Positions 8,866 through 19,444 of a DNA stretch of 64,000 bases are shown in pieces. The DNA is from Brachybacterium sp. Z12 (GTDB lineage Bacteria > Actinomycetota > Actinomycetes > Actinomycetales > Dermabacteraceae). Each line of letters begins with the position of its first letter. Position 1 is the first letter of the stretch. Where the stretch lies: positions 1,364,001-1,428,000 of the forward strand of contig NZ_CP060496.1 of the NCBI RefSeq assembly GCF_014400405.1. The letters run 5' to 3'. The translations under genes were made by a program, and so were the position numbers. The notes under the pieces were generated by a model. That model worked only from the letters and a program-made list of their open reading frames with translations, did no database searches and was not told the origin of the DNA.

Positions 8866-9307
8866 ATGGCGCACTCACCCCGCGTCGAGGACCGTGCCCC
8901 GGTCTTCGTGATCTCGGTGGCGGCGGAGCTGTCCGGGATGCATCCCCAGACTCTGCGCCAGTACGACCGGCTGGGCCTGGTGATCCCGCAGCGCACCCGG
9001 GGAGAGGCCGTCGCTACAGCACTCGCGACGTCACCCGCCTGCGGGAGATCCAGGCGCTCTCCCAGGACCAGGGCATCAACCTCGCCGGCATCAAACGGAT
9101 CCTCGAGCTGCAGGACGAGGTCACCGCGCTCTGGAGGGGAAGCTCGAGCAGGTGCGCGAGCGGCTCGGTGCGATGACGCCCGCGCAGCGTCGCGTGTTCT
9201 CCGCCGATCGCGACGGGGAGATCAGCGCCCTGCGCCGCGGCGAGCGCCCGCGCCGCCGCAGCACCAGCAACGCCCTGGTGGTGTGGCGGCCTACGCGCCG
9301 TTCCTGA
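8866..9307 (+). CDS. hspR: Heat-shock repressor HspR (MerR family), two indels
   Basis: Repaired length 147 residues. The intact first frame gives [20 protein letters not shown] and [13 protein letters not shown], the MerR winged-helix DNA-recognition segment specific to HspR. Adding one G near 9006 restores [20 protein letters not shown], and one base near 9130 restores [19 protein letters not shown] and a basic C-terminus ending in WRPTRRS at 9307. HspR binds HAIR sites and represses dnaK and clpB; sites of this type are present before both in this window. It closes its own operon (autoregulation). Its end overlaps the convergent glycosyltransferase by 17 bases. I believe both indels are sequencing errors. 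Confidence 0.88.
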
Positions 9308-10477
9308 TCTCGCGGGAGTGCTGGCGTGGGGTCACTGCGGCGAGCCGGTAGATCTCCTGGAGCTGCAGCGCCACCTGATCCAGGTCCACGCCCTCGGCCG
9401 CCTGCCGCCCGGCACCCGTGAGGTCCGCGAGATCCCCGGCCAGCAGTGCGGAGAGCTTTCGGGCGACCTGGCCCGCGAACTCGGGCCCGTCCCCGGTGAC
9501 CTGGTGCGTGAGCACCCCGTCGGGCATCGCGTCCCGGTACAACGGGATCCCTCGCACCAGCGTGGGGGTCTCGCTCGCCAGCGCTTCCCAGAGCACGATC
9601 CCCTCTGTCTCCTCCTTGGTGAGGAAGGCGAAGACATCCGCCCCGGCGTAGGCCTCCCGCAGATGTTCCGCGTCCACGTACCCGGGGAACAGTGCATTGG
9701 GCGGTGCCGTCGAGAGCGCGTGCTGGACCTCCGCGGTCAGCAGGCGCGGGTCGGTGCGCCCGTACCAGACGAAGCTCACCTCGGGCAGCTGCCTGGCGAC
9801 CTCGACCCAGTCCAAGATCCCCTTGCGCACCACCTGCATCCCCACGCTGATGACCACGGTGGCGTCGGGGGCGAGTCCGAGCCCTTCCCGCTGCCGTTCC
9901 CGTGCCGTCGGATCCGGGCGGAAGAAGCCGGTGTCCACGCCGTTGGACAGCACCCGGATCGGTGCGCTGATCCCGTATTTCGGGGCGGAGACCAGCTGCT
10001 TGGAGTAGTCGCTGGGGGTGACGACCACATCGCCGCGCCGGTACAGGTGTGCGATCCAGCGTCGGAAGAGAGGGGCGATCCGGTTCGATCCCGTGAAGGA
10101 ATCCCGGAAATCGTCCTCGGTGGAGTGGGCCCACATCAGCACCGGCCGCCGCCGCAGCCGGGCCCACGTCGCCAGCACGGGGGTGTCCGGGAAGGGGTGT
10201 TCAGATGCACCACGTCGAAGCGGCGCAGCGGATTGGTGATCACCTGGTGCCCGAGCGAGCGCACCGCCTTCTCCTGGTGACGCATCGCGGCGCCGATGCC
10301 TGATTCACGGGCGAGGCCTGCGAGACCTCGGGGCATCAGCACCCGCAGCGGCTCCTCGGCTCGGGCAGGCTGTTGCGGACCCCGGCCGGGCAGCACGGTG
10401 CCGGCCAGACGCTCGATCCGGCGGAGGGCACCGCCCCAGGGACGGTTGCTTCGCGGGTCGCGAGAACTCATGAGCAT
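9291..10477 (-). CDS. Glycosyltransferase (GT4-like), one indel
   Basis: Repaired length about 395 residues. The N-terminal frame carries [20 protein letters not shown] and ends in FDVVHLNTP; a missing base in the G run 10194-10197 leads into the frame [20 protein letters not shown]. Later come [28 protein letters not shown] and the [17 protein letters not shown] segment, the E-x7-E nucleotide-sugar site of GT-B retaining enzymes. It is the last gene of a three-gene operon with a TVP38-like membrane protein and another GT4 enzyme. The likely job is glycosylation of a membrane lipid; acceptor and sugar are unknown. Confidence 0.78.
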
Positions 10478-10490
10478 GGGGGAACTCCGT

Positions 10491-11140
10491 TCACCAGGGC
10501 AGGAATCGCATGACCAGGGTGCTGATGCCCAGCCCATAGGCGATCAGAGCCCATGGCTTGCACAGCAGGATGATCGCGACATAGGTGCGCCACCGCATCC
10601 GGGTGGTGCCGGCGATGTAGCACAGCAGGTCATCCGGTGCCACGGGCAGGGCGATCGCCACGGCGAAGGCGCGTGTGAAGTGGGGGCTGCGGGTCCAGCC
10701 GAGGAATTTCTCGACCGTGCGCGGGCGGAAGATCCGTTCGATGAGCGACATCCCCACGTTCCGGGCGATGAGGAAGTTCAGCAACGAGCCCGCGCACACC
10801 GCGATGTAGTTGTAGACCGTTCCCTCGACGGGGCCGAACAGCACCGGGCCGGCCAGCACGAGCAGCCCGGCGGGCACGATCGGGAACACCACCGAGGCGG
10901 CCGAGACCACCAGGAAGACGATCGGTCCCCAGGCCCCCAGAGAGTCGATGAACGCCTGCAGGTTCTCGAGGGACTGCAGCACTCCCGCCTGCAGCCCCCA
11001 CCAGACCAGGCCGATGCTGAGGCCGAGCCCCAGCAGGGGGAGAGCTGCGCGGCGAGCCGCAGCGGATCACGCGCAGGAGCTGCCGCCGGCGGCGACGAGG
11101 CGGTTCGTACGATCGGGATGCTGTCGGTGCTGGTGCTCAT
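10491..11140 (-). CDS. TVP38/TMEM64 (DedA-related) membrane protein, one indel
   Basis: Repaired length 216 residues with about five membrane helices. The core has FPIVPAGLLVLAGPVLFG, then the conserved NFLIARNVG and the PHFTRAFAVAIALPVAPDDLLCYIAGTT-type stretch with a functional Asp pair, the SNARE-associated/VTT domain. The first frame starts at ATG 11140 (MSTSTDSIPIVRTASS); a missing base at about 11041 leads into the rest. The start overlaps the upstream glycosyltransferase stop as ATGA. VTT proteins are linked to lipid scrambling and undecaprenyl-phosphate recycling, which fits its position between two glycosyltransferases. Confidence 0.8.
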
Positions 11141-12504
11141 GCGGCCACCGGTTGGCGGCGGATGATCTGCGGGGAGCGCCGCTCACGTGCCTGCTCGTAC
11201 ACGTCCAGCACGTGGCGGCCGAACTTCTTGGCGCCGAACGTGGCGTGGGCGTGCTCGAGGGCGGCCACGGCCATCTGCTCGCGCCGCAGCGGATCGTCGA
11301 GCAGGCTGTCCAGCTGGGTCGAGAACTGCGCGGCGTCCTCGTACTGCCAGCCGGTGCGGCCCTCGAGGATGACGTTCGTCAGCGAGGGGTCGCGCCGGGC
11401 CAGCAGGGGCAGCCCGCTGGCCATCGCCTCGATGAAGGTCAGCCCCTGGGTCTCGCTGCGGGAGGCGCTGACGAACACGTCCCCCACGCGATACCAGCGC
11501 TGCACCTCGGCAGGAGCCACCACTCCGGTGAAGCGGACGCGGCCGGCGATCCCGAGCGAATGCGCACGCGCCTCGAGCTCGGCGCGATAGGGCCCGTCGC
11601 CGACCAGCACCAGCACGGTGTCAGGGCGGTCTGCGGCGGCCACCATCTCCAGCACCTCGTCGAGGTTCTTCTCCTTGGCCAGGCGGGAGACGGAGACCAG
11701 CACCTTCTGCTCCTCGGCGATCCCGAGGTCGGCGCGCAGAGCTCTGGTGTCCGCGAGCTCCTCCGTGCTGCGGGCCGGGCGGAACTTGTTCAGGTCCAGG
11801 CCGGTGGGGATCACGTGCAGAGGCTGGTGCACGCCGTAGCCGGTGAGCAGGTCGGCGACCTTCGCGGTCGGGACGACCACGGCATCGGTACCAGCGAGGA
11901 CCCGGCGGGAGAACGTCTCGACGACCTTGCGGCCCATGGTCCGGCTGGGGGAGTAGTAGTGGGTGTAGTCCTCGTAGATCGTGTGATACGTGTGCACCAG
12001 CGGCACGGACAGGGTGCGGGCGATGCGTCGTGCCCAGACGTAGGTCGAGAACTCAGCCTGCGAGTGGACGACGTCGGGCCGCCAGTTCAGGATGTCTCGC
12101 AGCACGCGACGGCTCGAGGGCATGCCGACGCGGGCACGTTCGTAGACCAGCGCCGCGGAGACCGAACCGATGCGGTAGAGGCCCGGCTCATGATGGGGAC
12201 GGATCCCCTGCGAGAGCGTCAGCACCCGCACGTCGACGCCGAGCGCGATGAGCTCCCGTCGCAGCGTCTGGACGGAGGCCACGACCCCGTTGACCACGGG
12301 CTCCCACCAATCGGTGGTGATCAGCACTCGCAGGGGGCGGCGCGGCTCACTCGTCGTTCGTGGGCCGGGGCGCGTCGTCAGCATGTTCACGCTTCGAGCT
12401 TCCCACTCCTGCTCTGCGCTCGCGTCCGCCGTACGGAGGAACGGCATCAGACTGAGGTCTGATCTCCGACCTCTGCGCGTGCCCTGAGCTGTCCGGCTGT
12501 TCAT
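11137..12504 (-). CDS. Glycosyltransferase family 4 protein
   Basis: 455 residues, intact. RVLITTDWWEPVVNGVVASV, VVHSQAEFSTYVWARRIAR and VHTYHTIYEDYTHYY are the N-terminal Rossmann motifs seen in 1,2-diacylglycerol 3-glucosyl/mannosyl transferases; LVSVSRLAKEKNLDEVL and ETQGLTFIEAMASGLP give the C-terminal nucleotide-sugar site. It probably glycosylates a membrane diacylglycerol or polyprenyl lipid at the inner leaflet. It is first of the operon GT4-TVP38-GT; its stop overlaps the next start by four bases. The start at 12504 is the longest; an internal ATG at about 12384 would remove a low-complexity 40-residue leader and is equally possible. Confidence 0.85.
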   Translation of the reverse strand: MNSRTAQGTRRGRRSDLSLMPFLRTADASAEQEWEARSVNMLTTRPGPRTTSEPRRPLRVLITTDWWEPVVNGVVASVQTLRRELIALGVDVRVLTLSQGIRPHHEPGLYRIGSVSAALVYERARVGMPSSRRVLRDILNWRPDVVHSQAEFSTYVWARRIARTLSVPLVHTYHTIYEDYTHYYSPSRTMGRKVVETFSRRVLAGTDAVVVPTAKVADLLTGYGVHQPLHVIPTGLDLNKFRPARSTEELADTRALRADLGIAEEQKVLVSVSRLAKEKNLDEVLEMVAAADRPDTVLVLVGDGPYRAELEARAHSLGIAGRVRFTGVVAPAEVQRWYRVGDVFVSASRSETQGLTFIEAMASGLPLLARRDPSLTNVILEGRTGWQYEDAAQFSTQLDSLLDDPLRREQMAVAALEHAHATFGAKKFGRHVLDVYEQARERRSPQIIRRQPVAA

Positions 12505-12582
12505 GATTTGAGCCTACGACCAGGCGCGAAGCAGCGGCACGGGGCACGCCCGACAGGTCCGGGAGAGTTTCCCCCTAGTGCT

Positions 12583-13079
12583 TCACCCGGCTACCTGGTA
12601 GCGAGCGGTGAACGAGGCGGAGGCGAGCTGCTGGGAGAAGATCGCGAAGCGTGCCCCACATGCGGATCCTGCGGATCCGCTCCGAGCGACTCGACCGGCA
12701 GGGCGTGCACGGAGAACTGGTAGCGGTGCGGTGCGCCAGGGGGCGCCTGCGGACCGTCATAGCCGATGTTCCCGAAGTCGTTGCGCGCCTGCTTGAGCGA
12801 GGAGTCGTCGCGGGAGATCCCCAGAGCCAGGGAGGACGTGGAGGCAGGGATGTCCCAGGCCACCCAGTGCCAGAAGCCCGATCCGGTGGGGGCATCGGGG
12901 TCGTAGCAGGTCACGGCGAAGGAGCGGGTTCCCTCCGGGGCGCCCGACCAGTGGAGGTCGGGGGAGAAGTTGTCGCCGCCGAGGGCCTCCACCAGCTGCT
13001 GGGGTGCGACCTCGCTGCCCTGGGGCGTGGCGCTCGAGGTGAGGAGGAACGTTGCGGTGTCAGGGGTGGTGTGATCCAT
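12583..13079 (-). CDS. YbhB/YbcL family PEBP-like protein, one indel
   Basis: Repaired length 165 residues. FSPDLHWSGAPEGTRSFAVTCYDPDAPTG is split here into the DPDAP and the SPxLxWxxxP motifs of phosphatidylethanolamine-binding proteins; GFWHWVAWDIPAS and YDGPQAPPGAPHRYQF (with HRY ligand residues) follow. One missing base near 12648 restores IFSQQLASASFTARYQVAG as the C-terminus. The role of bacterial PEBPs is unclear; they bind small anionic ligands. It is divergent from the ATP-grasp gene by 71 bases. Confidence 0.85.
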
Positions 13080-13150
13080 CCCTCCAGCGTAGGCATCCCT
13101 TCAGAGTGTGTCGAGGAGGCTCCAGCAAGGGCGTCGTTAGACTGACCGAC

Positions 13151-14493
13151 ATGCCTGAGAACGCCTCCGACGCGTCCGCCGTCGAATTCACGCCCGTCGT
13201 CGTCGGCGGAGACATCGGTGCCTACTCCCTCGCACGTGCCTTCCACGAGGCGTACGGCATCCGCACCGTGGTCATCTCCCGCCTGGCGGGATGGGTGGTG
13301 GGGACCTCCTCCCTCATCGACAACGTGCGCTGCGAGGACCCGATGGACCCCGAGTCGCTGGCCCCGGTGCTGCAGCAGGTCGCCGATGCGCATCCCGGCC
13401 GGCCGCTGCTGCTGCTCGGCTCGGCCGACGCGACCGTCAAGCCCCTCATCCGGATCCGCGATGAGATCGGACTGGACCCGAGGTACATCGCCCCGTATGT
13501 CGATCTGGAGACCTTCGCGGCCGCGACGGAGAAGCAGAACTTCACCCAGCTCTGCCAGGACCTCGGAGTGGATCATCCGGGCACCGTGGTGGTCGACCTC
13601 GCCGAGGAGATCCCCGCGGATCTCGAGGTGCCCTTCGTGTTCCCGGTGATCGCCAAGCCGGCCGAGGTCTCCGAATGGAAGCGGATCGAGTTCCCGGGGA
13701 AGAACAAGGTCCACACCGTCGAGACGCCCGCGGACCTCCACGAGCTGCTGACCACCATCCGCGCGGCCGGGTACCGCGAGTCGATCATCGTCCAGGACCG
13801 CATCCCCGGTGATGACCAGTACATGCGGATCCTGACCGTCTACTGCGACGCTGACTCCCGCGTCCGCTTCGCGTCCTACGGCCACACGCTCCTGGAGGAG
13901 CACGCGCCGGGGGCGATCGGCAACCCCGCAGCGATCATCACCGGGGTGGACCGGGAGATGGTCGCCCAGGCGCAGCGCCTGTGCGAGCGTCTGGGCTGGA
14001 CCGGCTACGCCAACTTCGATCTCAAGCACGACCGTCGTGACGGCCGGACCAAGTTCTTCGAGCTCAACCCCCGCCTGGGGCGTTCGAACTACTACGTCAC
14101 CGCCGGCGGGCACAACCCCGTCACCTGGTACGTTGACGAGCACCTGCGCGGAACGCTGCCCGAGCAGGGGCCGGGCTCCGGGATCGGTGAGGACGGAATC
14201 CTCCAGGACCAGCCCGAGGTGCTCTACGCCGTCGTCCCGATCTCTCTGATCAAGCGGTACACCACCCTCCCCGAGGCTAAGGCTCGGCTGCGCCGGGTGC
14301 TGAAGGCCCGCCGGGTGGGCAACCCCTGCACTACCCCGGAGTGGACGACTCCCTCTCCCGGCGCCGGTACGTCCTGGCCGCGAGCCTGAACTCGGTGCTG
14401 AAGTTCCAGCGCTACTACCGGCCCGAGGGCGGTGACCGGTTCAGCCGCCTGCTGCGCCGCCGCTCCGGGGCGGGGCCGGAGGAGCGGGCGTGA
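13151..14493 (+). CDS. ATP-grasp carboxylate-amine ligase 1 (candidate D-amino acid-bridge ligase), one indel
   Basis: Repaired length 447 residues. N-terminal Rossmann part (VVVGGDIGAYSLARAFHEAY), then the ATP-grasp domain: FPVIAKPAEVSEWKRIEF with the ATP lysine, IIVQDRIPGDDQYMRILTVY, and the metal-binding FFELNPRLGRSNYYV. This layout is that of the COG3919 group, which includes the Enterococcus faecium D-aspartate ligase that adds D-Asp to the peptidoglycan stem lysine. A C missing in run 14323-14326 hides the last 55 residues. The stop overlaps the racemase start (GTGA), so both are made together. A paralogue of equal length lies at 15306..16647. Substrate is inferred. Confidence 0.8.
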
Positions 14494-15272
14494 CCGAGGC
14501 GCCGCAGGGCGCGGCAGGGGAGGGCCCCGGCGGCCACCTCGATTTCGGCGACTGGTCCCGTCCCGTCGTCGGCGTGCTCGGCGGTCTCGGACCGGCGGCG
14601 ACCTCGGTGTTCCTGGACGTGCTGATCCGTGCCACCGTGGCCGGCAGCGACCAGGAGCACATCGACCTGCTGGTCTCGCAGCACTCCACGACCCCGGACC
14701 GCACAGCCGGGATCCTCGTGCCCGGCGCGCCCGATCCCGGTCCGGTGATCGTCCGCGATGCGGTGATGCTCGAGCGCGCCGGGGTGGATCTGCTCGTCCT
14801 GCCCTGCAACACGGCCCATCACTACGCACGCCAGGTCGAGGCGGCCGCCACCATCCCGCTGCTGAGCATCGTCGAGACCACCGCGCGTGCCGCGGTGGAG
14901 AGCGCGGGCGGTGAGCCCATCGCCGTCTTCGCGACCGAAGGCAACATCCACGCCGGGGTGTACCAGGAGGCGATCCTCGCCCACGGCGGCACGCCGCTGG
15001 TCCCCGACCGCGCCGTGCAGGAGGACATCAACCACCTCATCTACGGGCAGGTCAAGGCCGGAGCGCCGGTGGATCTGAGCCTCTTCGAGTCCTGCATCGA
15101 GCGAGTGATCGACCGCGGTGCGGGCGTGGCCGTGCTGGGCTGCACCGAGCTGTCGGTCGTGTACGACCAGCACGGGTACCGGGGCGACGATCGGCTGGTC
15201 GACTCGCTCACCGAGCTCGCCCGGATCACCGTCCGTCGCGCCGGCAAGGAGCTTACCGAGCTCTTCCGGTGA
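14490..15272 (+). CDS. Aspartate/glutamate racemase
   Basis: 260 residues, intact. GVLGGLGPAAT is the N-terminal loop of aspartate racemase; the two catalytic cysteines are Cys106 in LPCNTAHHYA and Cys218 in VLGCTELSV. The enzyme interconverts L- and D-Asp or Glu without cofactor. Because its GTG start is inside the stop of ATP-grasp ligase 1, it very likely supplies that ligase with a D-amino acid. MurI would be expected elsewhere for stem-peptide D-Glu; the sequence is nearer to the aspartate racemase branch (RacD/RacX) than to MurI. Substrate not decidable from sequence alone. Confidence 0.88.
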   Translation: MTEAPQGAAGEGPGGHLDFGDWSRPVVGVLGGLGPAATSVFLDVLIRATVAGSDQEHIDLLVSQHSTTPDRTAGILVPGAPDPGPVIVRDAVMLERAGVDLLVLPCNTAHHYARQVEAAATIPLLSIVETTARAAVESAGGEPIAVFATEGNIHAGVYQEAILAHGGTPLVPDRAVQEDINHLIYGQVKAGAPVDLSLFESCIERVIDRGAGVAVLGCTELSVVYDQHGYRGDDRLVDSLTELARITVRRAGKELTELFR

Positions 15273-15277
15273 GCCGG

Positions 15278-15296
15278 CCCCGCGCGGTGCGCGGGG
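15278..15296. terminator. Bidirectional terminator between racemase and ligase 2
   Basis: CCCCGCGC, loop ggt, GCGCGGGG: perfect eight-base stem lying between two convergent stops, six bases after the racemase and nine before ligase 2. No T-run on either side. Confidence 0.6.
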
Positions 15297-15305
15297 CGTC
15301 TGGGC

Positions 15306-16647
15306 TCAGAACCCGGAGTCGGTCGGCCGGGGGTAGTGACGCAGGAACTTGCGCACGTGATTCAGCCCGACGATCCATGCATAGCGTCGCGCCCAGGCGC
15401 CGTCCGCCGGATAGGTCCACGGATTGCGCACCCCGCGCCGGGCGACCGTGCGGACCCAGCGCTTCAGAGCCGGATCGCGGAGGTAGCGCATCAGCAGCGG
15501 CATCGGGACCAGGGAGTAGAGGATCTCGTCGAACTCCGTGACCGGCTCGATCCGGCGGTGCTCGATGGCATCGGCCACCACGAAGCGGGCGATGTTGGCC
15601 CCTGCGGTCGAGACGTAGAAGTTGTTGCGCCCGATGCGGGGATTGACCTCGAAGAACTTCCAGGTCTCGTCGCGAGGGTCGCGCTTGACGTCGAAGTTCG
15701 CGTAGCCCCGGTAGCCGGTCGCCTCGAGCAGAGTCCGGGCCTGCCCGAGCGCGTCGTCGAAGGGGTGGTGATCATCGCGGCCGGTCGTCCCAGCGCGTCG
15801 GGCGTGTGCTCGCCCAGCAGCACCCGCGCCGAGCACAGCAGCGTGACCCGTCCGGCCGCATCGGTGTACGCAGTGATCGAGCCCTCGGCGGTGTCATCCC
15901 CGGGATCAGCTCCTGGACGACCAGACGGCCCCGATATCCGGCCCGCTCGATGGTGCGCACCAGGTCCTCGAGCTCGGAGGGGTCCTCGAGGAACCACACC
16001 TTCTTCTTGCCCTCGAAGCGCACCCCGGCCATGTCCGCGGTGCGGGCAGCCTTCATCACCACCGGGAAGGGCAGGTCGACGCGCACCGGCTCCTCGGACA
16101 GGCCCTGCGGTGCCCGGAGGTCGATGACCTCCGTGCGCGGCGTCGCGACCCCGTGCTCCGTGCACAGCCGCGCGAACTCCGCCTTGTCCGAGAGCTGCTC
16201 GAGGACGTCGGCCTCGAGGATCGGCAGCACATAGTGCGGGGCGAGCCGTGCGCGGTGATCGCTCATCAGCTGGATCAGCGAGTCGGCATTGGCCAGCAGC
16301 AGCTGCGGTCGCTGCCCGCCCCGCTCCTCGGCGAGCTCGACGGCGGCGTCGACGAGGTCCTCGTCGCGTGCCGCACCGCCCAGCTCGTGCACGTCGCAGG
16401 TGACCGAACGGCGCATCGGCTCGATGCCGACCTTGGTGAGCACCGTCGCGACCACGCCGTACTCCTCGTGGAAGGCCCGGGCGAGGGTGTAGACGCCGAG
16501 CCCGGAGCCCAGCAGCACCAGGTCGAAGCCCCCGGGCGCCGCGGTCGGCTCGCTCGCGGGTGCCGTGGTCGGCTCGCTCGCGGGTGCCGTGGTCGGTTCG
16601 CTCCCAGGCGCGGCGGAGGGATGCGAGGTGGTCTCTGGGTGAGGCAT
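15306..16647 (-). CDS. ATP-grasp carboxylate-amine ligase 2, two indels
   Basis: Repaired length 447 residues, the same as ligase 1. After a 35-residue Pro/Thr/Ala tail made of an eight-residue repeat comes FDLVLLGSGLGVYTLARAFH, then VVMKAARTADMAGVRFEGKK (ATP lysine), LVVQELIPG, and WKFFEVNPRIGRNNFYVS. The breaks are at C/G runs 15898-15901 and 15762-15765; one extra base in each rejoins the frames. It shares the 'NPR.GR.N.YV' active-site block and length with ligase 1 and is clearly its paralogue. It is convergent with the ligase 1-racemase operon. I infer it adds a second residue of the same bridge. Confidence 0.78.
16544..16603 (-). repeat. 24-bp tandem repeat in the ligase 2 N-terminus
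   Basis: Two exact 24-base units (16544-16567, 16568-16591) and a diverged half unit encode SEPTTAPA repeats in the disordered N-terminal tail of ATP-grasp ligase 2. Length variation between strains would be expected. Confidence 0.8.
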
Positions 16648-16676
16648 GTCGATGATCCTAGCGGCGCGGCCGGGCT

Positions 16677-16709
16677 CCGGGCGCCGACGACTCCCGCGTC
16701 GGCGCCCGG
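16677..16709 (-). terminator. Terminator after the GH13 gene
   Basis: A 13-base perfect stem (CCGGGCGCCGACG with its complement) around a seven-base loop begins eight bases after the GH13 stop, read on the minus strand. It ends the maltose operon before the ligase 2 promoter region. Confidence 0.65.
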
Positions 16710-16716
16710 TGCGTGA

Positions 16717-18424
<1,708 letters not shown>

Positions 18425-18460
18425 GGCGGTCCTTCCGGTGGAACAGGGGTGATGCGACGC

Positions 18461-18503
18461 GCCGCACCGCCTGGCCCGTGCCGACGGGCCAGGCGGGTGC
18501 GGC
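18461..18503 (-). repeat. Long hairpin between malG-like and GH13 genes
   Basis: A 19-base stem with one bulged base closes on the loop GCCG (80-83). It lies wholly in the 100-base gap. No T-run; it probably protects the upstream transporter mRNA or lowers read-through into the glucosidase. Confidence 0.7.
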
Positions 18504-18524
18504 GAGGTTCGGTGGGCGGGCGGG

Positions 18525-19424
18525 TCAGCCCTTGACGGCGCCGGCGGTCGAGCCGCCGACGATGTATCGCTGCAGGAACTGGTACAGCACGATCACCGGG
18601 ATCATGACCATCACCGACCCGGCGGCGAAGACGCCCAGGTTGTTCGAGCGGTCGGAGGAGAACATGCCGTACATGCCCACGGCGAGGGTCTTCTTCGAAT
18701 CGTCGGTGAGGAAGATCGAGCCGATCAGGAACTCGCTCATCGAGCCGACCAGGGCCAGCAGCAGCGTGGTGGCCAGGATCGGGGTCATCGAGGGCACGAG
18801 GATCTTGCGGAAGGCCTGCCAGTGGGTGGCTCCGTCGATGATCGCGGCCTCGTCGAGGGACTTAGGGATGGTGTCGAAGAAGCCCTTGAGCAGCCAGACC
18901 TGGCCGAAGGCTCCTCCCATCAGGACCGCGATGTAGCCGGCGAGGGTGTTCAGCCCCAGCATCGGCACTGCGTCCCCGAGCTCCGAGATCATCGTGTACA
19001 CGGCGATCATCGAGAGGATCGCGGGGAACATCATGATCAGCAGGACCGCGAGCATGCCGCCGCGGCGGCCGCGGAAGCGGAAGCGGCTGAAGGCGTAGGC
19101 GGCCAGCAGCGAGAGGAACACCTGACCGGTGGCGACGACGCCGCACACGATGATCGTGTTGAGGTACCAGCGCAGGAAGTTCGCCCGCTCGCCGCTGATC
19201 ATCACGGAGTAGTGCTCGAGGGTGATGCCCTGGGTGGGGATCAGTCCGGCGGAGGTCAGCGAACCGCTCTGGTTCAGCGAGGCGGAGACGACGAACAGGA
19301 TCGGGAAGACGGCGAAGATGACCGCCAGCACGCCGACGACGTGCCGCCAGCCGATCTCGGCGAACCAGCGACCGAACGGCATACGACGCTGCGCATCGAC
19401 GCGCGGAGAAGTGGTGGTGCTCAT
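18525..19424 (-). CDS. malG: Maltose-type ABC transporter permease (MalG-like)
   Basis: 299 residues, intact, six membrane helices. The cytoplasmic EAA loop reads SLDEAAIIDGATHWQAFRKI, the contact point for the ATPase. Large extracytoplasmic loops and the AGAVKG C-terminus match MalG of carbohydrate uptake transporter-1 systems. It pairs with the MalF-like permease encoded just upstream. No ATPase gene is nearby; actinobacterial CUT1 transporters commonly use a shared MsiK-type ATPase encoded elsewhere. Confidence 0.9.
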   Translation of the reverse strand: MSTTTSPRVDAQRRMPFGRWFAEIGWRHVVGVLAVIFAVFPILFVVSASLNQSGSLTSAGLIPTQGITLEHYSVMISGERANFLRWYLNTIIVCGVVATGQVFLSLLAAYAFSRFRFRGRRGGMLAVLLIMMFPAILSMIAVYTMISELGDAVPMLGLNTLAGYIAVLMGGAFGQVWLLKGFFDTIPKSLDEAAIIDGATHWQAFRKILVPSMTPILATTLLLALVGSMSEFLIGSIFLTDDSKKTLAVGMYGMFSSDRSNNLGVFAAGSVMVMIPVIVLYQFLQRYIVGGSTAGAVKG

Positions 19425-19444
19425 GAGGGACCCCTTCCGCGGGC

